A stretch of 64,000 nucleotides of DNA from Prevotella sp. P6B1 (GTDB lineage Bacteria; Bacteroidota; Bacteroidia; Bacteroidales; Bacteroidaceae), in NCBI RefSeq assembly GCF_000702825.1, contig NZ_JNKF01000013.1, forward strand, positions 1 to 64,000, read 5' to 3'. A model generated the notes under the pieces. The model made no database searches. It saw only the letters and a program-made list of their open reading frames with translations, and was not told where the DNA came from. A program made the position numbers and the translations under genes. Positions 25,698 through 34,324 of this stretch are shown piece by piece. Position 1 is the stretch's first letter. Each line of letters opens with the position of its first letter.

Positions 25698-26732
25698 ATG
25701 GGAAATACGATTATAATTACAAACAGGTTAATTTGGATTGATTGGGCAAAAGCCCTAGCAATTACCTTGGTAGTATTTGGACACACGCCAATAGAAAAAG
25801 GAAATTTTCTACAAAATTACATCGTAGTTTTTCATATGCCCCTATTCTTTTTCATCTCGGGATTTTTAACAAAAGAAGAGTTTTTTAGTAAAATTACTCT
25901 GAAAAAATATTGGAACACTCTTATTATTCCATATTTTTGCTACAATATTATCTTTTATCCATATTGGGTAGTTAGGCATTCTATAGATTATCCCTATGCA
26001 GGATGGTATGACTATATTAAACCGATAATTGGTACTTTTATGCTACAACATAAAACAGCTTATTATGAGTCACTAAATGGAGTTACATGGTTTATTGTAT
26101 CTCTACTGATTATGAAAATTATCCTCGCAATATGCAACAAATACAAAAAAGGAGGATTATTCATTATACTATTATCAATATGTACCACATGTTTTTATAT
26201 AGTTAACGAGGCATTTCGTTTTGTTACAGATTTACCTTTTGTAGGATTTACAAAATGCTGTGCTTTTTTTTACCTTGGTTTCTATTGTAAACAGAAGAAT
26301 TATATCTACACAGATTATCAGAAGAAAGATATTTTCATCTGCCTGTTAGGAATCATTAGTAGCATCTATTTTTTTTCTATTTTTAGAAATGGTACTTCCA
26401 TTGTTGAATATGGCATACTTTATTGGTTAATCTGTTTATCTGCAATTTGGGGAATACTAAGTCTTTGCAAGCTTCTGAACAAGGTCCATTTTACAGCTAT
26501 TGACAATATTTCAATAGGCACCATTGTTATTATGGGGTTACACAGAATGTTTATTGGAGCCACCAACTATGGTATTTCAATGTTATTTGGTATTCAAAGA
26601 GAAATTGTTTATCCTCTTATAACAGCTATTCTCATAGCACTTTTTTTTGTTGCATTAGAATACCCCATAATAATATTCTTCAAGAACAATTTTCCATTTA
26701 TGCTCGGGAAGAATAGAATACAAAAGTGTTAA
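25698..26732 (+). CDS. Membrane acyltransferase (Acyltransferase_3 family), AT-rich
   Basis: 344 residues. LIWIDWAKALAITLVVFGHTP is the family N terminus, and FHMPLFFFISGF and the hydrophobic segments after it match the neighbour at 24642. The DNA is visibly more AT-rich than its neighbours, which suggests a recent arrival. Three runs of eight T lie in the coding sequence (26264-26271, 26369-26376, 26641-26648), possible slippage sites. Its own consensus promoter precedes it. Likely role: acetylation of the local glycan. Confidence 0.85.
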   Translation: MGNTIIITNRLIWIDWAKALAITLVVFGHTPIEKGNFLQNYIVVFHMPLFFFISGFLTKEEFFSKITLKKYWNTLIIPYFCYNIIFYPYWVVRHSIDYPYAGWYDYIKPIIGTFMLQHKTAYYESLNGVTWFIVSLLIMKIILAICNKYKKGGLFIILLSICTTCFYIVNEAFRFVTDLPFVGFTKCCAFFYLGFYCKQKNYIYTDYQKKDIFICLLGIISSIYFFSIFRNGTSIVEYGILYWLICLSAIWGILSLCKLLNKVHFTAIDNISIGTIVIMGLHRMFIGATNYGISMLFGIQREIVYPLITAILIALFFVALEYPIIIFFKNNFPFMLGKNRIQKC

Positions 26733-26785
26733 GAAAAAACTATTAATCCAAATGCAGGTTGTTATATTTTTCAAACTCTATTACA

Positions 26786-26870
26786 TTTTTTAGTAATACC
26801 ATCTCAGTATTTGCCATTAACTACATAGCAAAATCGCTCAATGCAATCAAAAGCCGCATAATCACCCTTA
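26786..26870 (+). pseudogene. Fragment of an acyltransferase gene
   Basis: Translates to NTISVFAINYIAKSLNAIKS and then RIITLI, matching NTISVFAFIYLAKSLNAVKS and HIITLI in the intact gene (DNA near 25357-25440) with high nucleotide similarity. Similarity stops abruptly on both sides and no start fits an intact protein. It is the remnant of a further acyltransferase copy. The rest of the 26733-27013 gap holds only the promoter at 26945. Confidence 0.75.
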
Positions 26871-26944
26871 TTCCCTATAATTACCCATCATCATCAACAA
26901 CAAAGATAAGTGGCCTATTCTTTTTGGAAAAAACACTTCCATTA

Positions 26945-26976
26945 TTTGCTAATTTCACAAAAAAGTATTACTTTTG
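26945..26976 (+). promoter_or_regulatory. Bacteroidetes-type promoter of the first Stealth gene
   Basis: TTTG (26945-26948), 20 bp, TACTTTTG (26969-26976); exact consensus, 37 nt before the ATG at 27014. Confidence 0.8.
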
Positions 26977-27013
26977 CAGCAAATTTTAATTCGACAGTGG
27001 AGAAACAAATGAG

Positions 27014-28054
27014 ATGGAACCACTTAATCATAAGAATAGTATGCAACAAAAAATAGACTTTGTCGTTTTATGGTTAGATTCTAACGACCCAGAATGGCAA
27101 CAATCATATGCTAAGTATAAAACTGGGACAAAAGGGCACATTGAATGGGCTCGCTTTAGAGATACAAATGTTTTTAACTATTGGTTCAGAGCCGTGGAGA
27201 CGTATGCGCCATGGGTAAATAAGGTATATCTGGTAACAAACGGCAAGTTTCCCTCTTGGATTAATGCGAATAACCCCAAATTAGTTTTGGTAAAGCATAG
27301 TGATTATATTCCAGCGGAATATCTTCCAACTTTTAACGCAAACACCATCGAATTGTTCATACATCGCATCAAAGGATTATCAGAACATTTCGTATTCTTT
27401 AACGACGACATGATGCTCAACGCTCCAGTTGAACAAGATTATTTTTTCAAGAAGGGATTACCTTGCGATAGGAATAAGGAAACCTATCTGAATGTACCCA
27501 TCTACACTAAAGAAGACAAGTTTGGCATTAATATCACCATGTTAACAGATATCGGAGTCTTGAACAGCAACTTTAACAGATGGCACGCTGTCAAACAGTC
27601 GCCCAAACGATGGTTTGGACCACATGTTGGCCTAAAAGGACTTGTCATGAGTGTACTATTGGCAAAACAGAGACTCTTCACAGGATTCTCCAACTATCAT
27701 CTTGAACAGGCCTACCTAAAATCAACCTTAGAAGAAGTCTGGAAGAAGAATAGCGACATTTTGTATGCCAGTTGTACAAGATTCCGCGAAGACACAAACG
27801 TTAATCAATACCTATTCCGATACTGGCAGTTTGCTACCAACCGTTTTTATCCCACCAAACGTGATGGTCTATACTTTATGGTAAAAAAAGATCGTATAAA
27901 AGATATTGAACAGGCTTTATTGGGTTGCCAAAGTAAATCCATTTGTTTAAATGACACACCACTATGCACGGATAGTGACTATGACTGGGCGAGTCAAGAG
28001 CTGAAACGTATTTTAGATCAGAAATTCCCACAAAAATCATCATTTGAGATGTAA
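27014..28054 (+). CDS. Stealth-family sugar-phosphate transferase (copy 1)
   Basis: 346 residues. Conserved regions of Stealth proteins appear in order: KIDFVVLWLDSNDPEW (CR1), RFRDTNVFNYWFRAVE with YLVTNG and EHFVFFNDDMML (CR2), then FTGFSNYHLEQAYLKS (CR3) and a short C-terminal part around LCLNDT-like text (CR4). Such enzymes transfer hexose-1-phosphate in capsule or teichoic-like polymers and are related to the human GlcNAc-1-phosphotransferase. The ATG at 27044 is an alternative start. The second copy at 29173 is about nine residues in ten identical. Its presence implies a phosphodiester-linked glycan. Confidence 0.9.
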   Translation: MEPLNHKNSMQQKIDFVVLWLDSNDPEWQQSYAKYKTGTKGHIEWARFRDTNVFNYWFRAVETYAPWVNKVYLVTNGKFPSWINANNPKLVLVKHSDYIPAEYLPTFNANTIELFIHRIKGLSEHFVFFNDDMMLNAPVEQDYFFKKGLPCDRNKETYLNVPIYTKEDKFGINITMLTDIGVLNSNFNRWHAVKQSPKRWFGPHVGLKGLVMSVLLAKQRLFTGFSNYHLEQAYLKSTLEEVWKKNSDILYASCTRFREDTNVNQYLFRYWQFATNRFYPTKRDGLYFMVKKDRIKDIEQALLGCQSKSICLNDTPLCTDSDYDWASQELKRILDQKFPQKSSFEM

Positions 28055-28098
28055 TTAGCAGCATTTTTCATACCCACACCAAAAAAACTACGATTTTG

Positions 28099-28130
28099 TT
28101 TGGCTATTTCTGATTATTTCGTTATTTTTG
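28099..28130 (+). promoter_or_regulatory. Bacteroidetes-type promoter of the GT2 gene
   Basis: TTTG (28099-28102), 20 bp, TATTTTTG (28123-28130); exact consensus, 27 nt before the ATG at 28158. Confidence 0.8.
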
Positions 28131-28157
28131 CAAGAAATATCGAAATTCTATTAGCCT

Positions 28158-29162
28158 ATGACTAAACTTTCTATAATTGTGCCGGTATACAATGTAGAAA
28201 AGTATATCCGACCTTGTATTGAAAGCATATTCAAGCAAGGATTAAACGAGAATGACTATGAAGTTATCATAGTCAATGATGGTTCGAAAGACCAGAGTAT
28301 GGAAGTCATTCAAGATATTATCGAAGAACATAACAACATCATTGTTATCAACCAAGATAATCTCAGTTTATCTGTTGCCCGCAACAATGGTATTGCCATA
28401 GCCAAAGGAGAATACATATTGATGCCTGATTCGGACGACTTGCTAATAGAGAACAGCTTAAGCCCGCTCTTAAAGAAAGCCTTGGAGACAAAAGCAGACA
28501 TGGTAACTGCTGACTATGTAAGCATGAGCTCTGAGGAGATAGAAAAAATAAAAGAAAACCCTGTAAAGCAAATAGCAGAACCTATATTTGAGGAAAGTAC
28601 AGGGCAGCAAATGTACATCGATTTTTATTTACCTTATAAGGCATACGTCTGGAGGATTCTTTTTAGAAGAGATTTCTTATTAGACAATCATCTTAAGTTT
28701 TATCCGGGAATTGCTTCACAAGATATACCTTTTACCCATGAATGTTATCTAAAAGCCGGCCTATGCCTAAAAACATCATGGAGATTGAATATATACCGAA
28801 TAAGGTATGACTCCACTTCATTCCCAGGAAATTTCAGCAGGAAAAAAGCCAAAGATTATTGCATGGCCATCACCCTATCATGGGCATTAAAAGACATGAA
28901 AAATATCCCCCCTCAGCTCTCATACATCCTTAAGGATAAGGTTTTCATGTCATACAAGAGTCTGTTACAAAAGCTGTGCTATGTCTTTAAAAAGAATTCT
29001 GACAGAGTAGCCGTTCTGAAAGAATTGAAACAAACATGCCCGAGTTTAAAATTCAGCCATGGAATCATACAGAAAACTCACACATACCTATTCAGGACAT
29101 GGCCTCATCTATATATAATCCTGATGATGGTAATTAAGCACTTAAAATGGGGAAGTAACTAA
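28158..29162 (+). CDS. Glycosyltransferase family 2
   Basis: 334 residues. The GT-A N terminus is KLSIIVPVYNVEKYIRPCIE, followed by VIIVNDGSKDQS (nucleotide binding) and the metal-binding DSDD in YILMPDSDDLL. The C-terminal part is hydrophobic and may contact the membrane. It lies between the two Stealth copies with its own promoter and is followed 10 bp later by copy 2. The donor sugar cannot be read from sequence. Confidence 0.9.
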   Translation: MTKLSIIVPVYNVEKYIRPCIESIFKQGLNENDYEVIIVNDGSKDQSMEVIQDIIEEHNNIIVINQDNLSLSVARNNGIAIAKGEYILMPDSDDLLIENSLSPLLKKALETKADMVTADYVSMSSEEIEKIKENPVKQIAEPIFEESTGQQMYIDFYLPYKAYVWRILFRRDFLLDNHLKFYPGIASQDIPFTHECYLKAGLCLKTSWRLNIYRIRYDSTSFPGNFSRKKAKDYCMAITLSWALKDMKNIPPQLSYILKDKVFMSYKSLLQKLCYVFKKNSDRVAVLKELKQTCPSLKFSHGIIQKTHTYLFRTWPHLYIILMMVIKHLKWGSN

Positions 29163-29172
29163 CATCAAGTAT

Positions 29173-30186
29173 ATGGAACACAAAATTGATTTCGTTGTAT
29201 TATGGTTAGATTCTAACGACCCGGCATGGCAACAATCGTATGCTAAGTATAAAACTGGGACAAAAGGGCACATTGAATGGGCTCGCTTTAGAGACACGAA
29301 TGTTTTTAACTATTGGTTCCGAGCCGTGGAAACGTATGCGCCATGGGTAAATAAGGTATATCTGGTGACAAACGGCAAGTTCCCCACATGGATTAATGCG
29401 AATAACCCCAAATTAGTTTTGGTAAAGCACAGCGACTACATACCAGAAGAATATCTCCCAACTTTTAATGCATACACCATCGAATTGTTTATACATCGCA
29501 TCAAAGGACTATCAGAACATTTCGTATTCTTTAACGACGACATGATGCTCAACGCTCCTGTTGAGCAAGATTATTTCTTCAAGAAGGGTTTACCTTGCGA
29601 CAGGAATAAGGAGACCTATCTGAATGTCCCCATCTACACCAAGGAAGATAAGTTTGGCATTAATATCACCATGCTAACAGATATCGGCATCTTGAATAGT
29701 AACTTTAACAGATGGCAAGTCGTCAAGCAGTCGCCCAAACGATGGTTTGGACCGCATCTCGGATTGAAAGGGCTTATTACAAGTGCTTTGCTTTCTAAAC
29801 AGAGACTGTTCACAGGATTCTCCAACTATCATCTTGAGCAGGCATACCTGAAATCAAGCATAGAAGAAGTTTGGGAAAAGAACACTGATTTCTTGTTTGC
29901 CAGTTGTACAAGATTCCGCGAAGACGTAAGTGCTAATCAATATCTATTCCGCTATTGGCAATTCGCCACTAACCGATTCTATCCTACCAAACGTGATGGG
30001 CTCTACTTCATGGTAAAAAAGAATAGTTTAAAAGCAATTGAACAGGCTTTATTGGGCTGCAAAAGTAAGTCCATCTGTTTGAATGACACACCATTATGCA
30101 CAGAAGATGATTATGAATGGGTAAGTCAAGAACTCAAACGTATTTTTGATCAAAAATTCCCCCAGAAATCATCGTTCGAATTATAA
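29173..30186 (+). CDS. Stealth-family sugar-phosphate transferase (copy 2)
   Basis: 337 residues with the same CR1-CR4 layout as the protein at 27014; differences are scattered, mostly between CR2 and the C terminus (for example HAVKQ to QVVKQ, and TNVNQ to SANQY). Long stretches of DNA are identical to copy 1, pointing to a recent duplication or gene conversion. It has no promoter of its own and is probably co-transcribed with the GT2 gene. It ends 9 bp from a convergent GT2 gene, with no hairpin between them. Confidence 0.9.
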   Translation: MEHKIDFVVLWLDSNDPAWQQSYAKYKTGTKGHIEWARFRDTNVFNYWFRAVETYAPWVNKVYLVTNGKFPTWINANNPKLVLVKHSDYIPEEYLPTFNAYTIELFIHRIKGLSEHFVFFNDDMMLNAPVEQDYFFKKGLPCDRNKETYLNVPIYTKEDKFGINITMLTDIGILNSNFNRWQVVKQSPKRWFGPHLGLKGLITSALLSKQRLFTGFSNYHLEQAYLKSSIEEVWEKNTDFLFASCTRFREDVSANQYLFRYWQFATNRFYPTKRDGLYFMVKKNSLKAIEQALLGCKSKSICLNDTPLCTEDDYEWVSQELKRIFDQKFPQKSSFEL

Positions 30187-30195
30187 ACAGACGGC

Positions 30196-31260
30196 TTAAA
30201 TCCATCTCATAAGTTTCCCCACCACATAGCAAGAGAAAACTGAGATTGATGGTGGCAGTTTACTCATCATGTAAAACAGCATGTGGAATCCCCGATATCG
30301 CTCAAAACGGATAATCTCATGAAATGACGCAGGATGTCTCAGTTCTTCCCATATCTCTTTGTCTGGCAATGGCTCCGTAAAACGTTTGCGATGGCGCAAA
30401 GCTACACACACTGCACGGAATTTATGTTTGACAACCCTGGCGCAATGAACGTCATAGAAAGTACGCCCTCTCAATCGAGCGCAATGATCAGTCATCACAG
30501 CATCAGCTCGGAAACGCTCCCGAATTTCTTTGGTTGGGATATGTGTTCTAGCCATATTACCCATAATAGATCCAGGACGACTCACATAATTGTATGTGAC
30601 AACAGGTAATATCACTGCACGCTCTATCTCTGAATAGAAATCAGAGAGGAACACGGCATCCTCGTCCTTCCTCGCAGAAAAGCGGAAGTTGCCTTTCCTA
30701 AGAAAATCAAGCCTAAACAAAATATTCCACACGTTAATTCCTACATGCCAACGAAGATCTTGACAGACATAATTCGCAAAGGCATCTTTATCAAAAAAAG
30801 ACTCTCTTTTTGTATATGTAAATGTAGGTAATTCTTTTAAGGATTCGTAATCAACACGCCTACATGAAGCGAAAACTGCATCTGTTCGATTTTCTTCAGC
30901 AACATCTAGCAGAGTTTCTATCGCATCCAATTCAATAAAGTCGTCGGAATCAATAAAATACAGATATTTTCCTTGAGCTTGATCAATAATTGTATTTCTT
31001 GCTCCACCAATACCAATATTCTGAGGATGACGAATAATACGAATACGGTCTCCTTGGGGATGGGATTTTGCATAATCAGCAACAATACCCATGGAATTAT
31101 CAGTACCTAAATCATCAACAATCAGGATTTCTAAGTTCGTATAGGTCTGATTCAGAACTGAACACAAACACTTTTCAACATACGGTTCCACATTATACAC
31201 AGGTATACCAATCGTAACAAGTGGATTATTCATTCTATCATTACTACGAGTATCTATCAT
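30196..31260 (-). CDS. Glycosyltransferase family 2
   Basis: 354 residues. LVTIGIPVYNVEPYVEKCL, ILIVDDLGTDNS and the DxD-type YLYFIDSDDFIE are the GT-A landmarks. The start at 31260 overlaps the upstream GT4 gene by 17 bp; the ATG at 31233 is a reasonable alternative. It is a paralogue of the GT2 at 33296. It is the last gene of a minus-strand run of five glycosyltransferases. Confidence 0.9.
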   Translation of the reverse strand: MIDTRSNDRMNNPLVTIGIPVYNVEPYVEKCLCSVLNQTYTNLEILIVDDLGTDNSMGIVADYAKSHPQGDRIRIIRHPQNIGIGGARNTIIDQAQGKYLYFIDSDDFIELDAIETLLDVAEENRTDAVFASCRRVDYESLKELPTFTYTKRESFFDKDAFANYVCQDLRWHVGINVWNILFRLDFLRKGNFRFSARKDEDAVFLSDFYSEIERAVILPVVTYNYVSRPGSIMGNMARTHIPTKEIRERFRADAVMTDHCARLRGRTFYDVHCARVVKHKFRAVCVALRHRKRFTEPLPDKEIWEELRHPASFHEIIRFERYRGFHMLFYMMSKLPPSISVFSCYVVGKLMRWI

Positions 31261-32377
31261 GATTCAATATCTTTTTAAACAAACTATCCCACACTGGCAT
31301 AATAACAGAAGTATCAAAACGACGGGCTGATTGTACCCCAGATTCTCCCATTTTCTTACGCAATGCCATATCGTCAATCAACATACAGACTTTTTCTGCA
31401 AAAGACCTACAGTCTCGCCCTTTCACCAAAAAACCATCTACCCCATCTGTAATAATATCAGCAGGTCCATAAGGGCAATCAAATGCCACAACAGGCAAAC
31501 CGCAGCTCATCGCTTCTGGAAGAACCAATCCAAACGGTTCGTATTTGGATGTCAACAGGAAAATAGAATTCTCCTTATAACGTTCTATTATTTCCGCAGA
31601 TGGTTCATGAACAACGATATTTGTTCCACTACTATTTATTTCTGTTATTCTTTTGACTTTCTCAACTCCGTATCCACCATAAATATGTAGTTTCCAGTCA
31701 GGATATTGTTCATGTACAACAGACCAAATACGTAACAGACTACCAATATCCTTTTGGCCAGAAAAACGTCCTACAAATATAGCAGATTTTGCGGAACAAT
31801 CACTTATTACATTACTCGGATTCAGAGAAACCACATTAGGTATAACACAAACATGAGACGAATACTTACGCCATTCGGCAGCATCACCTTCAGTAAGAGC
31901 CACCACCATAGCTGCCTGTTTAACGAAGTGTTTCATATACCTCATGTAAAGTCTACGACAGATACCATCGTGCTCAAAAGACTCACATAAGCATGAAGAA
32001 TGTGACTCGAACACCAGTGGAATAAGTCCTTTAACTAACAATAAACTATACACATACTCCAAAGAGGTACAAATAATAATATCCGGTGAGAACACTTTAA
32101 TTCTTTCGGATAGCCGATGACGAAACAAACAATTCAGCTGATGTTTCTTTAGCCATCGGTTCCATCCCACAAAACGATACTGCTGATAGAAAAGAATATT
32201 CAAATCATCATACTGCACACTTGAATGCAACGGAAAACAAAGAGGCTCTTTACCTTGATTAACTGTCAACACGCACACTTCATAGCCGTGTTCTGCCAAC
32301 CAATTAACCTTTTGAGTTAACACCCGCTCTATACCTCCATAGATTGCCAATGCATCAGTAACGTACAATAGTCTCAT
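31244..32377 (-). CDS. Glycosyltransferase family 4
   Basis: 377 residues, GT-B fold. The N terminus MRLLYVTDALAIYGGIERVL has the Gly-rich GT4 acceptor loop; the C-terminal domain has AIFVGRFSGQKDI and the EX7E motif EPFGLVLPEAMSCGLPVVAF. It overlaps the upstream GT2 by 4 bp (ATGA) and the downstream GT2 by 17 bp, so it is firmly in the operon. Acts on the cytosolic side on lipid-linked glycans; donor unknown. Confidence 0.92.
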   Translation of the reverse strand: MRLLYVTDALAIYGGIERVLTQKVNWLAEHGYEVCVLTVNQGKEPLCFPLHSSVQYDDLNILFYQQYRFVGWNRWLKKHQLNCLFRHRLSERIKVFSPDIIICTSLEYVYSLLLVKGLIPLVFESHSSCLCESFEHDGICRRLYMRYMKHFVKQAAMVVALTEGDAAEWRKYSSHVCVIPNVVSLNPSNVISDCSAKSAIFVGRFSGQKDIGSLLRIWSVVHEQYPDWKLHIYGGYGVEKVKRITEINSSGTNIVVHEPSAEIIERYKENSIFLLTSKYEPFGLVLPEAMSCGLPVVAFDCPYGPADIITDGVDGFLVKGRDCRSFAEKVCMLIDDMALRKKMGESGVQSARRFDTSVIMPVWDSLFKKILNHDRYS

Positions 32378-33246
32378 CGCGATGTCTTTGGTTTTACGAG
32401 ATTATCGTCACTATCCTCATAATGATCTTTCTTGAAAAAGATTCGGGTAATTCCTTTACTCTGGATCTTGACATGCTGTACGAAACTCTGCCACATGGAT
32501 TGATTGCCAATGGTGCCATAGCCCGTTATCGCACGGCAACGACTATCGCGAACGAACTTGATCTTTCCGTATTTCTTTAATGACAAAGCCATCGATCCGT
32601 CTTCACCACGGATAATATCCACTCTATATTCTTCCTGGCGACCATAGTCAGCATTATAGGCAAAGACCAATCCACGGACACTCAACTCCGGACGTTTAAA
32701 ATGCTGTACCCAAAGAAACAGGTCACGGCACATTTCGAATAGTTTCAGTCCCAATTTACTATGATTCGCATCGGGAAAATAGCTCCAAGTAGCAGAAACA
32801 GCAACAACTCCTGGTTTCATCAGCTGGTCGAGCATCAACTCATAATACATTGGCGGATAAAGCGTATCACTATCTACATCGAAGTAATACTTTCCTCGTG
32901 AATGCTGTAATCCACATCGACGAGCATAACCACACGAGTGTTGGTATTCGGTATAATAAGGAATACCTGATTTTTCGTATATCTCTGCGGTACGGTCTTT
33001 AGAGTCGTTATCAACACCGATAATCTCAACGGGATATTTACATTTTATCTCACTGATAGCCCACAAACAAGCCTGCAAATGAGTTTCTTCATTATAACCT
33101 ATAACAACAATCGAAGCAATAGGGTGATCACTCTGCAAGGCCGCCAAACGTTGACGAGTGCCTTCAATGATGTCATGAGGAACCTCACTAAACGGTTTCC
33201 CATAAATGCTCAGATATTTATCGTACCAATTGGACATAAGCTTCAT
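32374..33246 (-). CDS. Glycosyltransferase family 2
   Basis: 290 residues from the ATG at 33246; an in-frame start at 33288 lies inside the promoter at 33262-33293. ASIVVIGYNEETHLQACL, IIGVDNDSKDRT and YYFDVDSDTLYPP are the GT-A nucleotide and metal sites. Its divergence from the other GT2s here suggests a different linkage. It ends in a 4-bp overlap with the GT4 gene at 31244. Confidence 0.88.
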   Translation of the reverse strand: MKLMSNWYDKYLSIYGKPFSEVPHDIIEGTRQRLAALQSDHPIASIVVIGYNEETHLQACLWAISEIKCKYPVEIIGVDNDSKDRTAEIYEKSGIPYYTEYQHSCGYARRCGLQHSRGKYYFDVDSDTLYPPMYYELMLDQLMKPGVVAVSATWSYFPDANHSKLGLKLFEMCRDLFLWVQHFKRPELSVRGLVFAYNADYGRQEEYRVDIIRGEDGSMALSLKKYGKIKFVRDSRCRAITGYGTIGNQSMWQSFVQHVKIQSKGITRIFFKKDHYEDSDDNLVKPKTSR

Positions 33247-33261
33247 ATCTATATTTGTTGG

Positions 33262-33293
33262 CGAAGATAAGCATTTTCTGACAAACAACCAAA
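33262..33293 (-). promoter_or_regulatory. Promoter of the GT2-GT4-GT2 run
   Basis: Minus-strand TTTG (33293-33290), 20-bp spacer, TATCTTCG (33269-33262), one mismatch to TAnnTTTG. Located 15 nt before the ATG at 33246, it gives the last three minus-strand glycosyltransferases a start of their own. Confidence 0.65.
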
Positions 33294-33295
33294 TT

Positions 33296-34324
33296 TTATA
33301 TCAACTTTTTCAGTTTTCCAACACACCAGATAACACGGACGCACCAAAAAACAGGCAATTTAGATAAAACGAACAATATAGTATTCTTAGCACGAGACTG
33401 ACGGAATTTACAGACTTGACGAAAACTTGCTGGATGTTTCATCAAAGACTTGATTTCCCAATCCTCGACATATGGAGCAATAGCTTTCCTACGTTTAAGA
33501 ATATTGCAGGCTATGTAGAAATCTGTCATAACAATATTACAACACCTATTAGGAAAGTACACTTTGTCTACTAAACGAGTAGATGTTCTTTTGAGATAGT
33601 CGACAGCTCGGACATTCTGCCATACTTCATGCTTCGATATGGTTTCGCGATACTGATAATGAGAAAGTGAATGAGGCCTACAGATGTAACTATATGTGAT
33701 ATCAGACAACATAACTGCACGTGAAATATAGGTTACCAGATCGAAAGTAAATACCATATCTTCCCAATAGTCTGTTTCAATAAAACGCAGATGATTTTCA
33801 CGAAGAATGTCTATCTTTATCAGATAATTACATGCAGAAGCCTGGATTCCAGCATATTTGCGATAAGCAAAGGCAGCCAACCCATCTTTTTGAGTAAAAT
33901 GAACGTCAGGATACTGATAAAGTTCCTTATGACCTGACAATTCTACCTTCTCATAAGAACCGAAGACCATTTCGGCATCATACGAGCGTACCTGAGACAT
34001 CAATAGTTCAATCGTCTTCTCTGCTATGACATCATCAGAATCCATGAAATACAGGAAACAGCCTTTGGCATGGTCGATGATTTGATTTCGAGAGGCAGAA
34101 ACACCTTGATTCTCTTGATGACATATCAAATGTACGTCATTTCCTCTTGGGTGTGTACGCTTAACCTGTTGAATAATTTCCAAAGAGCCATCGCCACCAG
34201 CATCATCTACTACCAAGATTTCTATAGACGGATATGTTTGAGCAAGTGCAGATTCCAAAGATCTGCGGACAAAATCAGCAGACTTGTAAACTGGAATACC
34301 TATCGTTACATCATACCCCATCAT
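33296..34324 (-). CDS. Glycosyltransferase family 2
   Basis: 342 residues. DVTIGIPVYKSADFVRRSL, ILVVDDAGGDGS and FLYFMDSDDVIAEKT mark a GT-A enzyme, clearly paralogous to the one at 30196. The start at 34324 overlaps the upstream GT4 by 14 bp (a second ATG is at 34321). The C-terminal segment is basic and hydrophobic. Confidence 0.9.
   Translation of the reverse strand: MMGYDVTIGIPVYKSADFVRRSLESALAQTYPSIEILVVDDAGGDGSLEIIQQVKRTHPRGNDVHLICHQENQGVSASRNQIIDHAKGCFLYFMDSDDVIAEKTIELLMSQVRSYDAEMVFGSYEKVELSGHKELYQYPDVHFTQKDGLAAFAYRKYAGIQASACNYLIKIDILRENHLRFIETDYWEDMVFTFDLVTYISRAVMLSDITYSYICRPHSLSHYQYRETISKHEVWQNVRAVDYLKRTSTRLVDKVYFPNRCCNIVMTDFYIACNILKRRKAIAPYVEDWEIKSLMKHPASFRQVCKFRQSRAKNTILFVLSKLPVFWCVRVIWCVGKLKKLI

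Noticed and set aside
26759..26989. A 76-codon plus-strand frame downstream of the third acyltransferase
   Set aside because: Only the middle part resembles an acyltransferase; the ends are unrelated and it runs into the Stealth promoter. Treated as a gene fragment.
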